Source: Streptococcus chenjunshii
Lineage (GTDB): Bacteria > Bacillota > Bacilli > Lactobacillales > Streptococcaceae
DNA length: 64,000 bases
NCBI RefSeq assembly: GCF_003086355.1
Contig: NZ_CP031733.1
Span: 2,046,001 to 2,110,000 of the forward strand
Direction: 5' to 3'
Positions within the stretch are counted from its first letter, which is position 1, and every line of letters starts with the position of its first letter. The notes beneath the pieces were generated by a model that was not told where the DNA came from, ran no database searches, and saw only the letters and a program-made list of their open reading frames with translations. The translations under genes were made by a program, and so were the position numbers. Positions 17,315 through 27,903 of this stretch are shown piece by piece.

Positions 17315-18577
17315 TCACCGTTTATCAAGTTTTGTGTCCAAAACAGCAATCATTTCATCACGGACGTCTTTAACCGGAATTTCTGTGATAACTGTCCCCA
17401 GAAAACCGCGGATAACCAGACGCTCAGCTGTTTCCCGATCGAGCCCGCGGCTCATCAGATAGTACATATCTTCCGGATCCACTTGGCCGATCGAAGCCGC
17501 GTGTCCAGCGGTTACTTCATTCTCATCAATCAAAAGGATAGGATTGGCATCCGAGCGCGCCTGATCCGACAGCATCAAAACACGGCTCTCCTGCTGAGCA
17601 TCGGCTCCCTTTGCACCTTTAATAATATGACCTATGCCATTAAAGGTCAAAGTCCCGCGTTCCAAGATAACACCATGTTGCAGGATATGACCGACTGAGT
17701 TTCGTCCGTAGTTGGTCACACGTGTATCGATCCCCTGAACCTGACGGCCGCTGGACGCCGCAACAACCTTGAGATGAGCTTGACTTCCCTCACCGATGAG
17801 ATCTGAATCAAAATCTGCGACAACATTGCCTTCATTCATAACACCCAGTGCCCAGTCAATGACAGCATCATTGTCATGGCGCCCCCGGCGGCTGATGTAG
17901 GTCGTCAGATTATTCCCCAGACGGTCAATGGCAGAGAATTTCACCTGACTGCCCGCCAATGCAATCACCTCAACACTGATATTAGCAGATGTTGGCTGAT
18001 GGCCGCTGCCAATCGTTTCGAAACGTTCAAGATAAGTCAGTTTGCTGTTACGTCCGGCAATAATCAGGATATGCTTATTAAAAGCAACCGGGCTGTCGCT
18101 GTCTTGATAGAAAATCCCCTCAATAGCCTGTTCTATCTCAACATTATCCGGAATATACAGGAATGCCGCGCTATTAAAGTAGGCCGTGTGATAAGCTGCC
18201 AGTTTATCCTCATCAAATTTAAGAGCTGAACCGAAATACTTTTCAATCAGCTGCGGTTGCTCCGCAAGAGCCGAATAAAAATCTGTAAAAACAACCCCTT
18301 GCTGAGCTAATTCAGGCGGCATCTGCTCTAAGACGGTCTGCGTACCGACCTGAACAAGTTTAGGGTTATCGCCAAGAGCTGTAAAATCCGGGACTGCCCC
18401 CGAATAATTATTTTCCTCAATCGTTCCGTCACCCAGATTCCAGCGGTGAAATTTAACCCGCTCGATTTTAGGGAGTTCCAGCTGATCAATTTTAGCTAAA
18501 GCTGTTAAACGGCGTTCTTGCAGCCAAGTAGGCTCAGCCTTAGCTTGTGAGAAGTTTAAAATGGATTCTTTTGTCAC
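17315..18577 (-). CDS. sufD: Fe-S cluster assembly protein SufD
   Basis: A 420-aa SufB/SufD-family protein with the N-terminal basic helix and C-terminal motif EVTAGHAASIGQVDPEDMYYLMSRG, typical of SufD. It partners SufB in the scaffold. The start is GTG at 18577 with GGAGGG in front. It lies 40 bp after sufC and 37 bp before sufS. Confidence 0.95.
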   Translation of the reverse strand: MTKESILNFSQAKAEPTWLQERRLTALAKIDQLELPKIERVKFHRWNLGDGTIEENNYSGAVPDFTALGDNPKLVQVGTQTVLEQMPPELAQQGVVFTDFYSALAEQPQLIEKYFGSALKFDEDKLAAYHTAYFNSAAFLYIPDNVEIEQAIEGIFYQDSDSPVAFNKHILIIAGRNSKLTYLERFETIGSGHQPTSANISVEVIALAGSQVKFSAIDRLGNNLTTYISRRGRHDNDAVIDWALGVMNEGNVVADFDSDLIGEGSQAHLKVVAASSGRQVQGIDTRVTNYGRNSVGHILQHGVILERGTLTFNGIGHIIKGAKGADAQQESRVLMLSDQARSDANPILLIDENEVTAGHAASIGQVDPEDMYYLMSRGLDRETAERLVIRGFLGTVITEIPVKDVRDEMIAVLDTKLDKR

Positions 18578-18617
18578 TTTTCCCTCCTTATGCTGCTAAG
18601 CAGAAAAATCTGTAGCT

Positions 18618-19388
18618 TTAGGCTTCCTCTTCATACTTAAGCCCTAATTCTTCAGCAATATTGGCATAGCCTTCTTTTTCCAGACGGACAGCCAGCTGAG
18701 CATCTCCGGACAGTACAACCCGGCCGTCCATCATAACATGCACAACATCAGGAGTAATATAATTTAACAAACGCTGATAATGTGTGATAATCATAGCGCC
18801 AAAATCAGCTCCGCGCATAGCATTAACCCCTTTTGAAACAACCTTGAGTGCGTCAATATCCAATCCGGAGTCAATCTCGTCAAGAAGAGCGAATTTGGGT
18901 TCAAGCATGAGCAGCTGTAAAATTTCATTGCGCTTTTTCTCTCCGCCTGAAAAGCCTTCGTTAAGATAACGCTCTGCCATCTCTTCTCTCATCCCCAGAA
19001 GTTCCATTTTTTCATCTAACTTTGCAATAAAATCACGGACACTGATTTTCTCATCATCCGCTTTACCAGCATTCATACCGGCACGAATAAACTCTGCATT
19101 GGTAATCCCGGGAATTTCAGACGGGTACTGCATAGCCAAGAAAATACCTAAACGGGCACGCTCATCAACTTCCAGCTCTAAGAGGTTCTCACCGTCCAAA
19201 AGGATTTCGCCTTCGGTCACTTCGTAGCTGGGATTGCCCATGATAGCAGCTGAAAGGGTCGATTTCCCAGTTCCGTTCGGCCCCATAATAGCAGCAATCT
19301 CTCCTGTTTTAAGCGTCAGATTAACCCCTTTTAAGATTTTCTTATCCTCAATAGAAACATGAAGATTTTTTATTTCAAGCACAGACAT
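18618..19388 (-). CDS. sufC: Fe-S assembly ATPase SufC
   Basis: A 256-aa ABC-type ATPase without membrane partners. It has Walker A GPNGTGKST (36-44), signature FSGGEKKR (about 150) and Walker B FALLDEIDSGLD. It drives conformational change in SufBCD. AGGAG lies 7 bp before the ATG. It is the first gene of the operon, below an extended -10 promoter. Confidence 0.96.
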   Translation of the reverse strand: MSVLEIKNLHVSIEDKKILKGVNLTLKTGEIAAIMGPNGTGKSTLSAAIMGNPSYEVTEGEILLDGENLLELEVDERARLGIFLAMQYPSEIPGITNAEFIRAGMNAGKADDEKISVRDFIAKLDEKMELLGMREEMAERYLNEGFSGGEKKRNEILQLLMLEPKFALLDEIDSGLDIDALKVVSKGVNAMRGADFGAMIITHYQRLLNYITPDVVHVMMDGRVVLSGDAQLAVRLEKEGYANIAEELGLKYEEEA

Positions 19389-19504
19389 TTGTCTACTCCT
19401 TTATTTTAATTAAAGTTTGAGGACCGCTGTTTAAGCAGTCCGCCCCGGACAGCCGTATGCGGTTTAGCCGCCCCTATTGTCAGCAGTTCAGAATCATTAT
19501 AGCA
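19389..19504 (-). promoter_or_regulatory. suf operon promoter and leader
   Basis: Reverse-strand TGCTATAAT (extended -10, with TATAAT at 19496-19501) about 110 bp upstream of sufC. The leader holds GC-rich inverted repeats (for example GGACTGCT...AGCGGTCC near 19421-19441) that could fold. No known riboswitch was recognised. Confidence 0.55.
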
Positions 19505-19570
19505 AAATTTTAAAGAACCTGCTATCTGTAAGATTTCCTCTTTTCAGTCCGCTGTATTCAGCTATATAAA

Positions 19571-19602
19571 ACCCCCTCGGTTCGTCAACCGAGAGGGTTT
19601 GT
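19571..19602 (-). terminator. terminator after rgpG
   Basis: Stem ACCCTCTCGGTT / AACCGAGGGGGTT on the reverse strand followed by TTTAT, 14 bp after the rgpG stop. Confidence 0.85.
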
Positions 19603-19615
19603 TACCAGTTCTAAG

Positions 19616-20794
19616 TTATTCTTTCCTTTTTTTAAATTGTCGCCATTTTTCCCGCCAGACTTTAATTGATGTCTGACGATAATCACTATTGCCGATAAAA
19701 GCCAAAATATTAAATAAAGGTGTGCGTCCGGGCCCCCAAATTTCTAAACCTTCGATAAAAATCTCTAAAGCAAAGGCCGCACCGATTAGGAGCAAAACAC
19801 CCCCCCAGCGGCTGGAAACATTTAAGAGCAAAGAAATTAAGGAAAAAAGCATAGCAATGCCGTAGACTACCAAAACTGCACCCCGATGAGTAAAGCCCAT
19901 AGCCAGCAGACGATGGTGCAGATGCATCTTATCCGCCTCAGAAATCGGGCGGCCAGACAACTTACGGCGGATAATAGCGACCGCTGTATCCATGATAGGG
20001 ACGCCTAAGATAATAACCGGTGTCACCACAGCAACTGCAGTTGAATTTTTCAGCCCCTGAAGCGACAAAACACCGATCATAAAACCGATAAAAAGGGCGC
20101 CTGTATCCCCCAAATAGATGATTGCCGGATGATAATTATAAGGGAAAAAGCCGGCAATAGCCATAATTAAAACAAGAATAGTCAGGGTTAGAAAGAAATC
20201 TGTCTCAGGCAGAAAAAAATAGGACACAATTGACATTGTCAGCAGACTGATGATAGCCACTCCGCTCACCAAACCGTCCAGGCCGTCTATCAGATTTATG
20301 GCATTTGTTATGGAGACAATCCACAAAACCGTCAGCACAAAGGTTAAAACTGGTCCAAAGGCTAAAAGCGGACCGCCAAAAGGGATTTTAAAACTATTAA
20401 ACCTAAAATCTGTAAAAGCCCAGATCATAACAGCGGCAAACACGATACCAACCATTTTAGTCCTAGGATTTAGTTCATAGATATCATCAAACAGCCCTGT
20501 GACAATAACAAGAGATGCAGCTGCGACAACAGGCAGAATGTAATCGAAATAGGAAATCCCCCAAATCTCAGTCTTAATAACCAAGGGCATCAATATCAGC
20601 GCAGCTATCAAAAATGAAAGGAAGATAGCCAAACCGCCGCTGCTGGGCATAGGCACCTTATTGATCCGCCTGGCGTTAGGGTTATCGACAGCACCTATTC
20701 TGAAAGCAAGAAAGCGGACAAGCGGAGTCATTATCAAAGACATGAGAAATGCAGCAATTAAGACCAGCACAAATTCAATCGTAAATGGAAACAT
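19616..20794 (-). CDS. rgpG: undecaprenyl-phosphate sugar-1-phosphate transferase (RgpG/TagO/WecA family)
   Basis: A 392-aa multi-spanning membrane enzyme that moves GlcNAc-1-phosphate to undecaprenyl phosphate, the first step of cell-wall rhamnan polysaccharide synthesis in mutans streptococci. Family motifs are the NPNARRINKVPMPSSGG entry, the Asp pair in LFDDIYELNPRTK, NLIDGLDGL and the HLHHRLL loop. I choose ATG at 20794 (MFPFTIEF), 1 bp after the mecA stop, over a TTG 15 bp upstream inside mecA. The two genes are translationally coupled. The symbol rests on family and on the mecA-rgpG-suf order. Confidence 0.88.
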   Translation of the reverse strand: MFPFTIEFVLVLIAAFLMSLIMTPLVRFLAFRIGAVDNPNARRINKVPMPSSGGLAIFLSFLIAALILMPLVIKTEIWGISYFDYILPVVAAASLVIVTGLFDDIYELNPRTKMVGIVFAAVMIWAFTDFRFNSFKIPFGGPLLAFGPVLTFVLTVLWIVSITNAINLIDGLDGLVSGVAIISLLTMSIVSYFFLPETDFFLTLTILVLIMAIAGFFPYNYHPAIIYLGDTGALFIGFMIGVLSLQGLKNSTAVAVVTPVIILGVPIMDTAVAIIRRKLSGRPISEADKMHLHHRLLAMGFTHRGAVLVVYGIAMLFSLISLLLNVSSRWGGVLLLIGAAFALEIFIEGLEIWGPGRTPLFNILAFIGNSDYRQTSIKVWREKWRQFKKRKE

Positions 20795-20795
20795 A

Positions 20796-21551
20796 TTATA
20801 CCAACTCAATCATTTGTAATTGCTGAACCGCATCAGTCATCAGCAGCTCTACGCCATGTTCCTGCAGATAAGCACGCGTCTTAGTTCCCGGCCAAGCATG
20901 CTCTAAGAGACGAGCGTATATTATATTGGCATAATAACTCGGTTTATTCACTAAGTTAAGCAGAACAGCCAGATGGTAAGACGCTCCTTCCTTATAAAAT
21001 TCAGAAGCTTCAATATCAAAATCGACTGTCTTTGCAAAAGCAACAGCTGTTTTTAAATTAGGAAAATCGAGCACATAATGAATATAATCGGCCGGTTCCT
21101 CCTCTTTTTCACCGTCTTTTGCAGATTTGGAGGCTCCGAGTGCAGAATCTGCGGCTTCCTCCATCATCTCTTCAATTTTTTCCAGTCTCTCATGCGCTTC
21201 CGTATCGCCTTTTTCCCGCATAGATTTTTCCAAAGTCTTGAAGAAATCTTCGGGTGTCATCTGCGATACATCGCCAAACTCTGCCAAATCTTCTAAGTTA
21301 AGATCTTTATTCAAATCTGACTTTGTTACAAACACATCAATCTGATCTTTTCTGGGAGTCACACGAAAGCTCAGCATGCCCGTATCTTTAAAATTATCGG
21401 GCAAGTCGAGCTCATCCATGATGGTATAGAAAAACTCTTCTGTCTTTTCCTGAGGAATCAGAAAGTCCTTCAGCTCCATCCCGCGTTCTTCCAAATCGTC
21501 CATGCTGATGGTGATTTTTAAGGTTGTCTCACTTATCTGTTTCATTTCCAT
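20796..21551 (-). CDS. mecA: adaptor protein MecA
   Basis: A 251-aa ClpCP adaptor that delivers substrates such as ComX/ComK-type regulators for degradation. The N-terminal substrate domain ([15 protein letters not shown]) is joined by an acidic linker (about 105-150) to the C-terminal ClpC-binding domain ([21 protein letters not shown]). Length is normal. A GAGG site precedes the first ATG (21551). It sits directly before rgpG. In streptococci it restrains competence; that is family knowledge. Confidence 0.94.
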   Translation of the reverse strand: MEMKQISETTLKITISMDDLEERGMELKDFLIPQEKTEEFFYTIMDELDLPDNFKDTGMLSFRVTPRKDQIDVFVTKSDLNKDLNLEDLAEFGDVSQMTPEDFFKTLEKSMREKGDTEAHERLEKIEEMMEEAADSALGASKSAKDGEKEEEPADYIHYVLDFPNLKTAVAFAKTVDFDIEASEFYKEGASYHLAVLLNLVNKPSYYANIIYARLLEHAWPGTKTRAYLQEHGVELLMTDAVQQLQMIELV

Positions 21552-21737
21552 ACTTATCTTTACCTCATAGAAGTAGTTCTTTTATTATACAGGAAATAGA
21601 TCCTTTTTTCAATTTCAAGCCAAAAAAACAGTCAAACTATAGGAATACCTGCAAAGCGGTAAAAAATATATCAGCAAAAAGAACAGCTTCCGTGCCTGAT
21701 CTGGACTTTTAAAATTTTGTTATTATAATAGTATTTT

Positions 21738-22577
21738 TTACAGCATTAATGTCAGCAGCCAGTAAGCTAGTAGAACAAAGCCAAGCACAATACGGTATTG
21801 GCCAAAGACAGTAAAATCGTGTTTTTTAACATAATCCGTCAGGAAACGGATAGCATACAGGCTGACGATAAAGGCAGTCACACTGGCTGCCAGCAGAATA
21901 ATCAGCTGACTGAAAGCAAGTGTATTGCCATCAATAAAGAATTTGACCGCTTTCAAACCGCTGTAACCAAACATCGTAGGAATAGCTAAAAAGAAAGTAA
22001 AATCGGCGGCCACAGAACGGCTGGTTCCCATCAGAATGGCACCCAGAATTGTTGCCCCGGAACGACTGGTTCCCGGAACAATACTGAGCACTTGAAAACA
22101 GCCGATATAAAAAGCCGTGCGGTAAGACATGCGTGCCAAACTTGTTACTTGCGGCTGGACATTTTGATGGCGTTTTTCAATCCAAATAAAAGCAACGCCG
22201 TAAAGAATCAGCATGAAGGCTACAACGACAAAATTATAGAAATGCGCTTCCATCCAGTCATCCAGCAGCAGGCCAAAAATTGCCGAAGGGATACAGGCTA
22301 AGACGACCTTAGCCCAGAGCTGCCATGTGATTTGGATTTCACGCGCCGTCTTGCCGGGCTGAAAAGGATTAAGCCGCCGAAAATAGATAACGATAACCGC
22401 TAAAATAGCCCCCAGCTGAATAACTATATTGAACATATCCACAAAGTCTTTGTTTTGATTAAATTTAATGAATTCCTGCACTAAAATCAAGTGCCCTGTG
22501 CTGGAAATCGGCAGCCACTCAGTAATCCCCTCGACAATTCCGTAAAAGATAGCCTTCAATAACTCAATAATAAACAT
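21738..22577 (-). CDS. uppP: undecaprenyl-diphosphatase UppP (BacA)
   Basis: A 279-aa membrane phosphatase recycling undecaprenyl diphosphate for wall synthesis; it also confers bacitracin tolerance. The two active-site segments are present: [14 protein letters not shown] (about 16-29) and PGTSRSGAT (about 168). About seven to eight membrane helices follow. ATG has AGGAGT in front. A single gene, placed near rgpG, which consumes the same carrier lipid. Confidence 0.95.
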   Translation of the reverse strand: MFIIELLKAIFYGIVEGITEWLPISSTGHLILVQEFIKFNQNKDFVDMFNIVIQLGAILAVIVIYFRRLNPFQPGKTAREIQITWQLWAKVVLACIPSAIFGLLLDDWMEAHFYNFVVVAFMLILYGVAFIWIEKRHQNVQPQVTSLARMSYRTAFYIGCFQVLSIVPGTSRSGATILGAILMGTSRSVAADFTFFLAIPTMFGYSGLKAVKFFIDGNTLAFSQLIILLAASVTAFIVSLYAIRFLTDYVKKHDFTVFGQYRIVLGFVLLAYWLLTLML

Positions 22578-22635
22578 AATACTCCTTTATCTTTTTTATG
22601 GCAAAATCTGAATCGAAAACGGGAGCGAAAAACAG

Positions 22636-24555
22636 CTAAAAGGCTCCGCCGCCCCCGCCGCCTCCGCCGCCGGAAAAGCCGCCGCCCCCAAAACTGCCGG
22701 AGCTGCCGGAAGAAATCGAAAAATGCGATGACGTCACTGCACTGGAGGAAGTCTGCACAAAATGATTTGTCGATAGGGCAAGGGCGGGATAAAAATCTGT
22801 GGACGGCACTTGCGAAAGTGCACCCAAGGACTGAATGTGATGAACTTTCAAATAGCGTTCAACCTTTTTAGCATAGCCAAAAAGAGTCGCGTAAACTAAA
22901 AGCCGGTTCCAGACTACCACACTTTCTATGTCAGCCCGGTCAAAAGCATTAATATGACGAATCATATTTCTGAAACTCTGCCAATAGTAAACTCTTTCCC
23001 CGCCTTCTTCTGTCAGTACTCCCAGATTATAATATTTCCTTGAACTGCTGACGAGATAAGTAAACACAACAATTGAAAAAACTAGAAGAGCACCATAAAT
23101 CAGTTTCAAATCACTTGTTTTGAATATAAAGTAAATAAACAATCCTAATGAAGCGACTGCCATTAGAATGAGCAGGATTGTATATCTAGTCAACTGCTTC
23201 TCCTCATCTTTCATTAAAGACCGATAAGGTGATGCAAGCCCGTCTTTGTCAAGATGCTCCACAGTACAATCTGAAATTTCTATACTCTTTCTTCTAATAG
23301 TATTTAATACTTTACTAGACGCTTTCCGAACTTCGGTTTCCAGCTTTTTCCCTTTAAATTTCTTTTTCAGCTTCTTAAGAGTAGCTTTGTGGTCATACTG
23401 GTAGGCTGAAAACAGTCCATCTAAGGCCAGTTTGGTTTCATTGCCAAAGGCCATATCAACTAGAACCAGCTCCTCTTCGCTTAAGCTTGTCAAATCGCTA
23501 ACTGCCAAGTAAAATTTCTGATTTTCTTTAGTCAACAGCAAGTTTTTTCTGTCAATAAGATCCAGTAGAACAGCCTGAATCAAGTTGACAAAACGGATAG
23601 ATGAGTTTTTCGTTTCAACAGCATAGGGACTCAGCTGAGAAAAACTGCTTCCAAAGATATTTTGCGTCAAAAGCAGAGGCGAAAGCTCTTCAGGCACTTC
23701 GTACAGTCTCGCTTTGCGGCCGGAACGCTGATAACGGTTTAAGTTCTTTCTCAAGCCTCTAAAATTCCAAAAAACATAGCCTAAATAAAGAAGACAAACA
23801 CTTGGCAGCAAATAAGCAAAGAAGACGTTCAAAAAGCTACCCGTCCGAGAGATACTCTTTTCTTGAGCGATAATCTGTTCCTTGCCGGCTTCATTTTTTT
23901 CTATCGCTGTGTTGATCACATCCTTATCCCAATAGGCGTGCAGCTCAAACTTAGAAGAAACACTGCCGGCAGAAACTGTATAGCCGCTGTCCTTTGCATT
24001 GACCTTAGGCACCGGTTTAAAATAACCTTGGTGCGCCCACAGCTGACTGTCAGCAGCTTCCTTCGCTGTTCTGACTCTAAACTCGACATTATGCAAGGTC
24101 ACATCCCAGTCACTGATCGGAACCCAATTAAGCTCAGCAACATCTTGATATTTGTATAAGATATTATAGAGCTGCCAGTGAATAACCAGTTTAACCTTAC
24201 TGCCGCTGACGCCTGAGTTGTATACTCTCACCTCATAGCCGTCTCCCAAAGGAGTCGTTGTGATATCATAAGTATCAGCACGTACTCCATTATTATAGAC
24301 CTCTACGGAAGGGTCGCCGTCAATAGAAAAACCTGCAGGCATATTACCTGCTTCGCCTAGAGTAACAACCTGACCATTGTAGTATGAATCAAACTGGTAG
24401 CTGATTGTCTGAGTAAAATCAGCACTGTTGTCTTCATTAATAACCAAATCACCGGTATAGCTTGTAATGCTGTAGTCCACATCTGCGGCTGCTGCAGCTC
24501 GAGCAAATCCTAAACTGACCAGCAAAAGTGCAAACACCAGCCAAAACTTTTTCAT
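22636..24555 (-). CDS. DUF2207-domain membrane protein
   Basis: A 639-aa protein of unknown function. A signal peptide (about 1-24) precedes an extracellular beta-rich domain (about 25-230), a membrane helix (about 243-262), a cytosolic part, two more helices (about 435-480), and a C-terminus of Ser/Gly ending in a long glycine run (SGGGGGGGGGAF). This plan matches DUF2207 proteins. ATG is preceded by GGGGGGAG. It is transcribed towards uppP but diverges from the neighbouring amino-acid transporter. Confidence 0.85.
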   Translation of the reverse strand: MKKFWLVFALLLVSLGFARAAAAADVDYSITSYTGDLVINEDNSADFTQTISYQFDSYYNGQVVTLGEAGNMPAGFSIDGDPSVEVYNNGVRADTYDITTTPLGDGYEVRVYNSGVSGSKVKLVIHWQLYNILYKYQDVAELNWVPISDWDVTLHNVEFRVRTAKEAADSQLWAHQGYFKPVPKVNAKDSGYTVSAGSVSSKFELHAYWDKDVINTAIEKNEAGKEQIIAQEKSISRTGSFLNVFFAYLLPSVCLLYLGYVFWNFRGLRKNLNRYQRSGRKARLYEVPEELSPLLLTQNIFGSSFSQLSPYAVETKNSSIRFVNLIQAVLLDLIDRKNLLLTKENQKFYLAVSDLTSLSEEELVLVDMAFGNETKLALDGLFSAYQYDHKATLKKLKKKFKGKKLETEVRKASSKVLNTIRRKSIEISDCTVEHLDKDGLASPYRSLMKDEEKQLTRYTILLILMAVASLGLFIYFIFKTSDLKLIYGALLVFSIVVFTYLVSSSRKYYNLGVLTEEGGERVYYWQSFRNMIRHINAFDRADIESVVVWNRLLVYATLFGYAKKVERYLKVHHIQSLGALSQVPSTDFYPALALSTNHFVQTSSSAVTSSHFSISSGSSGSFGGGGFSGGGGGGGGGAF

Positions 24556-24628
24556 CCTATCTCCCCCCCTCTTTTCCTATTATTCTATCATAAAAATGTA
24601 TCATTATTCTATTTATAGGCGAAGAACA

Positions 24629-24657
24629 TTGAAATACAACCCTATTTTTTGTAAAAT
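24629..24657 (+). promoter_or_regulatory. promoter of the amino-acid ABC operon
   Basis: TTGAAA (24629-24634), 17-bp spacer, TAAAAT (24652-24657) on the forward strand, 32 bp before the start codon. Confidence 0.75.
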
Positions 24658-24689
24658 GGTAAGTGTATAAATAAAAATAGGAGTCTTTG

Positions 24690-26246
24690 ATGAAGAAGAT
24701 ACTTTTGAGTCTGCTCGCTGCCTTTTTCCTAATCTTCGGAGGCACGGCCGGGGTAAGAGCAGATGATTATTTACGTGTCGGCATGGAAGCAGCTTACGCT
24801 CCTTTTAATTGGACACAGGATGATGACAGCAACGGTGCTGTTCCGATTGAGGGGACCAATCAGTATGCTAATGGTTATGATGTGCAAATCGCTAAAAAGA
24901 TTGCCGCCTCTTTAAATAAAAAACTGCTTGTTGTCAAAACATCTTGGACCGGACTGATTCCTGCTCTGACATCCGGAAAAATTGACATGATTGCTGCCGG
25001 TATGAGCCCGACAGAAGAACGCAAAAAAGAGATTACCTTCTCAGACAGCTACTATACCAGCGAACCTGTTATTGTCGTCGCTTCTGACGGAGAGTATGCC
25101 AATGCAAAAAGCTTGGATGATTTTGCAGGCGCTAAAATTACTGCACAGCAAGGGAATTATTTAGTGAATCTGATAGGCCAGATTCCAAACGTTTCCGAGC
25201 AAACAGCTATGGGAGATTTTTCTCAGATGCGGCAGGCACTGTCCGCTGATGTGATAGACGGTTATATTTCGGAACGTCCTGAAGCCCGTACAGCAGAAGC
25301 CGCCAGCAGCAAATATAAAATGATTGCCTTCCCAGAAGGACAGGGATTCGAAACTTCCGAATCTGATACTGCTATTGCTGTTGGTCTACGTAAGGATGAC
25401 AGTCAAACACTGGCTCAAGTCAATGACATTCTGGCGGGGATTTCTGAAGAAGAGCGGCTGGAACTGATGGACCAGATGATTGAAGAACAGCCCGCCGAAA
25501 CGGCTGAAGAAGGTGAAGCACCTCATTTCTTCCAGCAAGTCTGGACCATTGTCCAAAACAACTGGCAACAGTTCCTCCGCGGTGCCGGCATAACGCTGCT
25601 GATTTCGGTTATCGGAACCGTTGCCGGTCTCATCATTGGTCTTCTGATCGGCGTTTACCGTACGGCACCTCTGGCGGCTAACCGCTTCTTAGCCCTCCTG
25701 CAGAAGGCTTTCAGTTGGCTGCTGACTGTCTACATTGAAGTTTTCCGTGGCACACCGATGATTGTTCAGGCTATGGTTATCTATTATGGGACAGCACAGG
25801 CTTTCGGTATTTCAATTGACCGCACACTGGCAGCTATCTTTATTGTCTCCATCAATACCGGAGCGTATATGAGCGAAATTGTCCGCGGCGGCATCTTTGC
25901 TGTTGATCAGGGACAATTTGAAGCTGCTACGGCACTCGGTTTTTCCCACGGCCAGACCATGCGAAAAATCGTCCTCCCTCAGGTTATCCGCAATATCCTG
26001 CCGGCAACCGGCAATGAATTTGTCATCAATATTAAAGATACATCTGTATTGAATGTTATCTCTGTCGTTGAGCTGTATTTCTCAGGAAATACTGTAGCAA
26101 CTCAGACTTATCAGTACTTCCAGACCTTTACTATTATCGCTGTGATTTACTTTGTTCTCACTTTCACCGTAACACGTATTCTGCGCTATATTGAAAACCG
26201 ATTTGACCAAGACAATTATACGACCATCGAAGGAGAAAAGAATTAA
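24690..26246 (+). CDS. polar amino-acid ABC transporter, fused substrate-binding and permease protein
   Basis: A 518-aa fusion: signal peptide (about 1-24), a family 3 solute-binding domain (about 28-255; [33 protein letters not shown]) and a permease domain (about 285-505) with the EAA loop [21 protein letters not shown]. Streptococci commonly have such GlnP-type fusions for glutamine or other polar amino acids; the exact substrate is not readable. ATG at 24690 is chosen over a TTG 3 bp earlier because AGGAG is then 6 bp away. It overlaps the ATPase gene by one base (TAATG). Confidence 0.92.
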   Translation: MKKILLSLLAAFFLIFGGTAGVRADDYLRVGMEAAYAPFNWTQDDDSNGAVPIEGTNQYANGYDVQIAKKIAASLNKKLLVVKTSWTGLIPALTSGKIDMIAAGMSPTEERKKEITFSDSYYTSEPVIVVASDGEYANAKSLDDFAGAKITAQQGNYLVNLIGQIPNVSEQTAMGDFSQMRQALSADVIDGYISERPEARTAEAASSKYKMIAFPEGQGFETSESDTAIAVGLRKDDSQTLAQVNDILAGISEEERLELMDQMIEEQPAETAEEGEAPHFFQQVWTIVQNNWQQFLRGAGITLLISVIGTVAGLIIGLLIGVYRTAPLAANRFLALLQKAFSWLLTVYIEVFRGTPMIVQAMVIYYGTAQAFGISIDRTLAAIFIVSINTGAYMSEIVRGGIFAVDQGQFEAATALGFSHGQTMRKIVLPQVIRNILPATGNEFVINIKDTSVLNVISVVELYFSGNTVATQTYQYFQTFTIIAVIYFVLTFTVTRILRYIENRFDQDNYTTIEGEKN

Positions 26247-26986
26247 TGACTGAGACGATTTTAGAAATCAAACATTTGAAGAAATCCTTCGGGAAAAACG
26301 AAGTGCTTAAGGATATCTCGCTTTCTGTCAGCAAAGGGGAAGTTATTTCTATCATCGGTTCTTCAGGCTCAGGCAAATCGACACTGCTGCGCTCTATCAA
26401 TCTTTTAGAGGAGCCTACAGCCGGAGAGATTCTTTTTCACAATCAGAATGTACTGGAAAAAGGTTACAATCTAAATCTCTTCCGAGAAAAACTGGGAATG
26501 GTTTTTCAGTCTTTCAATCTTTTCGAAAACCTTAATGTGCTTGACAATGCCATTGTTGCTCAGACTACTGTCTTAAAACGCGATCGCAGCGAAGCTGAAG
26601 AAATTGCCAAGAAAAATCTGAATATAGTAGGAATGACTGAACAGTACTGGAAAGCTAAGCCAAAACAGCTCTCCGGCGGACAAAAACAACGGGTCGCTAT
26701 CGCCCGTGCCCTTTCTGTCAACCCTGAAGCCATGCTCTTTGATGAACCCACATCAGCACTGGATCCGGAAATGGTCGGCGAAGTCCTTAAAACAATGCAG
26801 GATTTGGCCAAATCGGGTTTAACCATGATTATAGTGACACATGAGATGGAATTTGCCAAAGACGTTTCGGATCGCGTTATTTTCATGGATCAAGGTATCA
26901 TTGCTGAAGAAGGGACCCCTCAACAGCTCTTTGAAAATCCCCAAGAAGAACGAACCAAAGCCTTTCTCAAGCGCTTTTTGAAATAA
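26246..26986 (+). CDS. polar amino-acid ABC transporter ATP-binding protein
   Basis: A 246-aa ATPase of the GlnQ/HisP class: Walker [10 protein letters not shown] (about 37-45), signature LSGGQKQR (about 141), Walker [16 protein letters not shown]-loop VTHEM. It energises the fused binding-permease protein encoded upstream, with which it shares TAATG. Confidence 0.94.
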   Translation: MTETILEIKHLKKSFGKNEVLKDISLSVSKGEVISIIGSSGSGKSTLLRSINLLEEPTAGEILFHNQNVLEKGYNLNLFREKLGMVFQSFNLFENLNVLDNAIVAQTTVLKRDRSEAEEIAKKNLNIVGMTEQYWKAKPKQLSGGQKQRVAIARALSVNPEAMLFDEPTSALDPEMVGEVLKTMQDLAKSGLTMIIVTHEMEFAKDVSDRVIFMDQGIIAEEGTPQQLFENPQEERTKAFLKRFLK

Positions 26987-27004
26987 AAAACAGAGTCTTA
27001 TACC

Positions 27005-27039
27005 AAAAAACCAGAAATCAACATGACTTCTGGTTTTTA
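27005..27039. terminator. terminator of the amino-acid ABC operon
   Basis: AAAAAACCAGAA ... TTCTGGTTTTTAT forms a stem with a T-run forward and an A-run that also serves the reverse-strand gene ending at 27059. Confidence 0.8.
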
Positions 27040-27058
27040 TATTGCAGTAACAGCAAGC

Positions 27059-27331
27059 TCACAAATCCTTTAATTCTGAACGCTGAAATTCTGACAGTTT
27101 TTTCTTACGCAGGTAACGTTTAAACCAGTCTTCCAACTCACAGCCGAATAAAGCTAAGAGCATCATCAGAAGAGGCAGAACAACTAAATGCATGCCCAAA
27201 AATAGAGAGACCGGGAGGGTAAACAGACAGGCTCCTAGTATAGGCAGCCATTTATTTATCCCTGTATAACGGATAATGAACCATTCTCCAAAAAATAAAG
27301 CAGCAGCAAGCAGTACAATCAGTATTCTCAT
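27059..27331 (-). CDS. small membrane protein, unknown
   Basis: A 90-aa protein with two or three hydrophobic segments (ILIVLLAAALFFGEWFII; LPILGACLFTLPVSLFLG; LVVLPLLMMLLALFG) and a charged C-terminal tail (KRYLRKKK). The ATG at 27331 lies 5 bp after the stop of the DUF2089-like gene, with GGAAG before it, so they are a two-gene unit. The pairing of a small DUF2089-type regulator with a membrane protein is common. I do not recognise a function. Confidence 0.65.
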   Translation of the reverse strand: MRILIVLLAAALFFGEWFIIRYTGINKWLPILGACLFTLPVSLFLGMHLVVLPLLMMLLALFGCELEDWFKRYLRKKKLSEFQRSELKDL

Positions 27332-27335
27332 GGCT

Positions 27336-27632
27336 CTACTTCCTTTCTTTACGATAAGCAGCAATTAATTTTTTGGCTGCCTCAAAGCTTATTTCGTCCT
27401 CCAAGGCCAAATCTTTGATTAAGCCGACATAGCCTTCGCTCTTAGATTTGACGGAGACTTTCTGAATTAACCGATCAAGGCGCAGGCGAATAGTGGGGTA
27501 AGAAACACCGTACTCCTTAGCTATTTTTTTCAGAGAACCTGAAGCGAGAATAAAACGATGCATAAACTCATAATCTTCCGGCTCCAGTTCAAACAGCCAA
27601 GATGGTATCTTTTCGTCTCCCATATCTGTCAC
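27336..27632 (-). CDS. DUF2089-like helix-turn-helix protein
   Basis: A 98-aa protein matching the C-terminal part of DUF2089 proteins (PSWLFELEPEDYEFMHRFILA) with a helix-turn-helix (SLKKIAKEYGVSYPTIRLRLDRLI, about 33-56). It is a probable DNA-binding regulator. The start is uncertain: GTG at 27632 has AGGAG 7 bp upstream, while ATG at 27623 has a weaker AAGG. It is followed by a small membrane protein gene that it may regulate. Confidence 0.75.
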   Translation of the reverse strand: MTDMGDEKIPSWLFELEPEDYEFMHRFILASGSLKKIAKEYGVSYPTIRLRLDRLIQKVSVKSKSEGYVGLIKDLALEDEISFEAAKKLIAAYRKERK

Positions 27633-27845
27633 CTTCTCTCTCCTATCAGTATAACACTAAACATTATGAAAGTAAATATTAATATTATTGAAAATAAACT
27701 TTATTTTATAAAAACAAAATGCCATTTACATAAAAAAAAGAATCAATAAAAAAAGAGTAGGGCAAGTTGATTAAGGAGATCGCAATCCCTCGCGCAGCAA
27801 GGGATAAGAACTTCCGAGCAGCCACTGCCCCAAACTTATATGTTT

Positions 27846-27882
27846 AAAAATAAAACGAGGCAGGACTTTGGCCCTGCCTCTT
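27846..27882 (-). terminator. terminator of the SPFH gene
   Basis: Stem GAGGCAGG / CCTGCCTC followed on the reverse strand by GTTTTATTTTTA. The rest of 27633-27845 shows no gene. Confidence 0.8.
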
Positions 27883-27903
27883 CATATCGATTAGTCTCAA
27901 ATA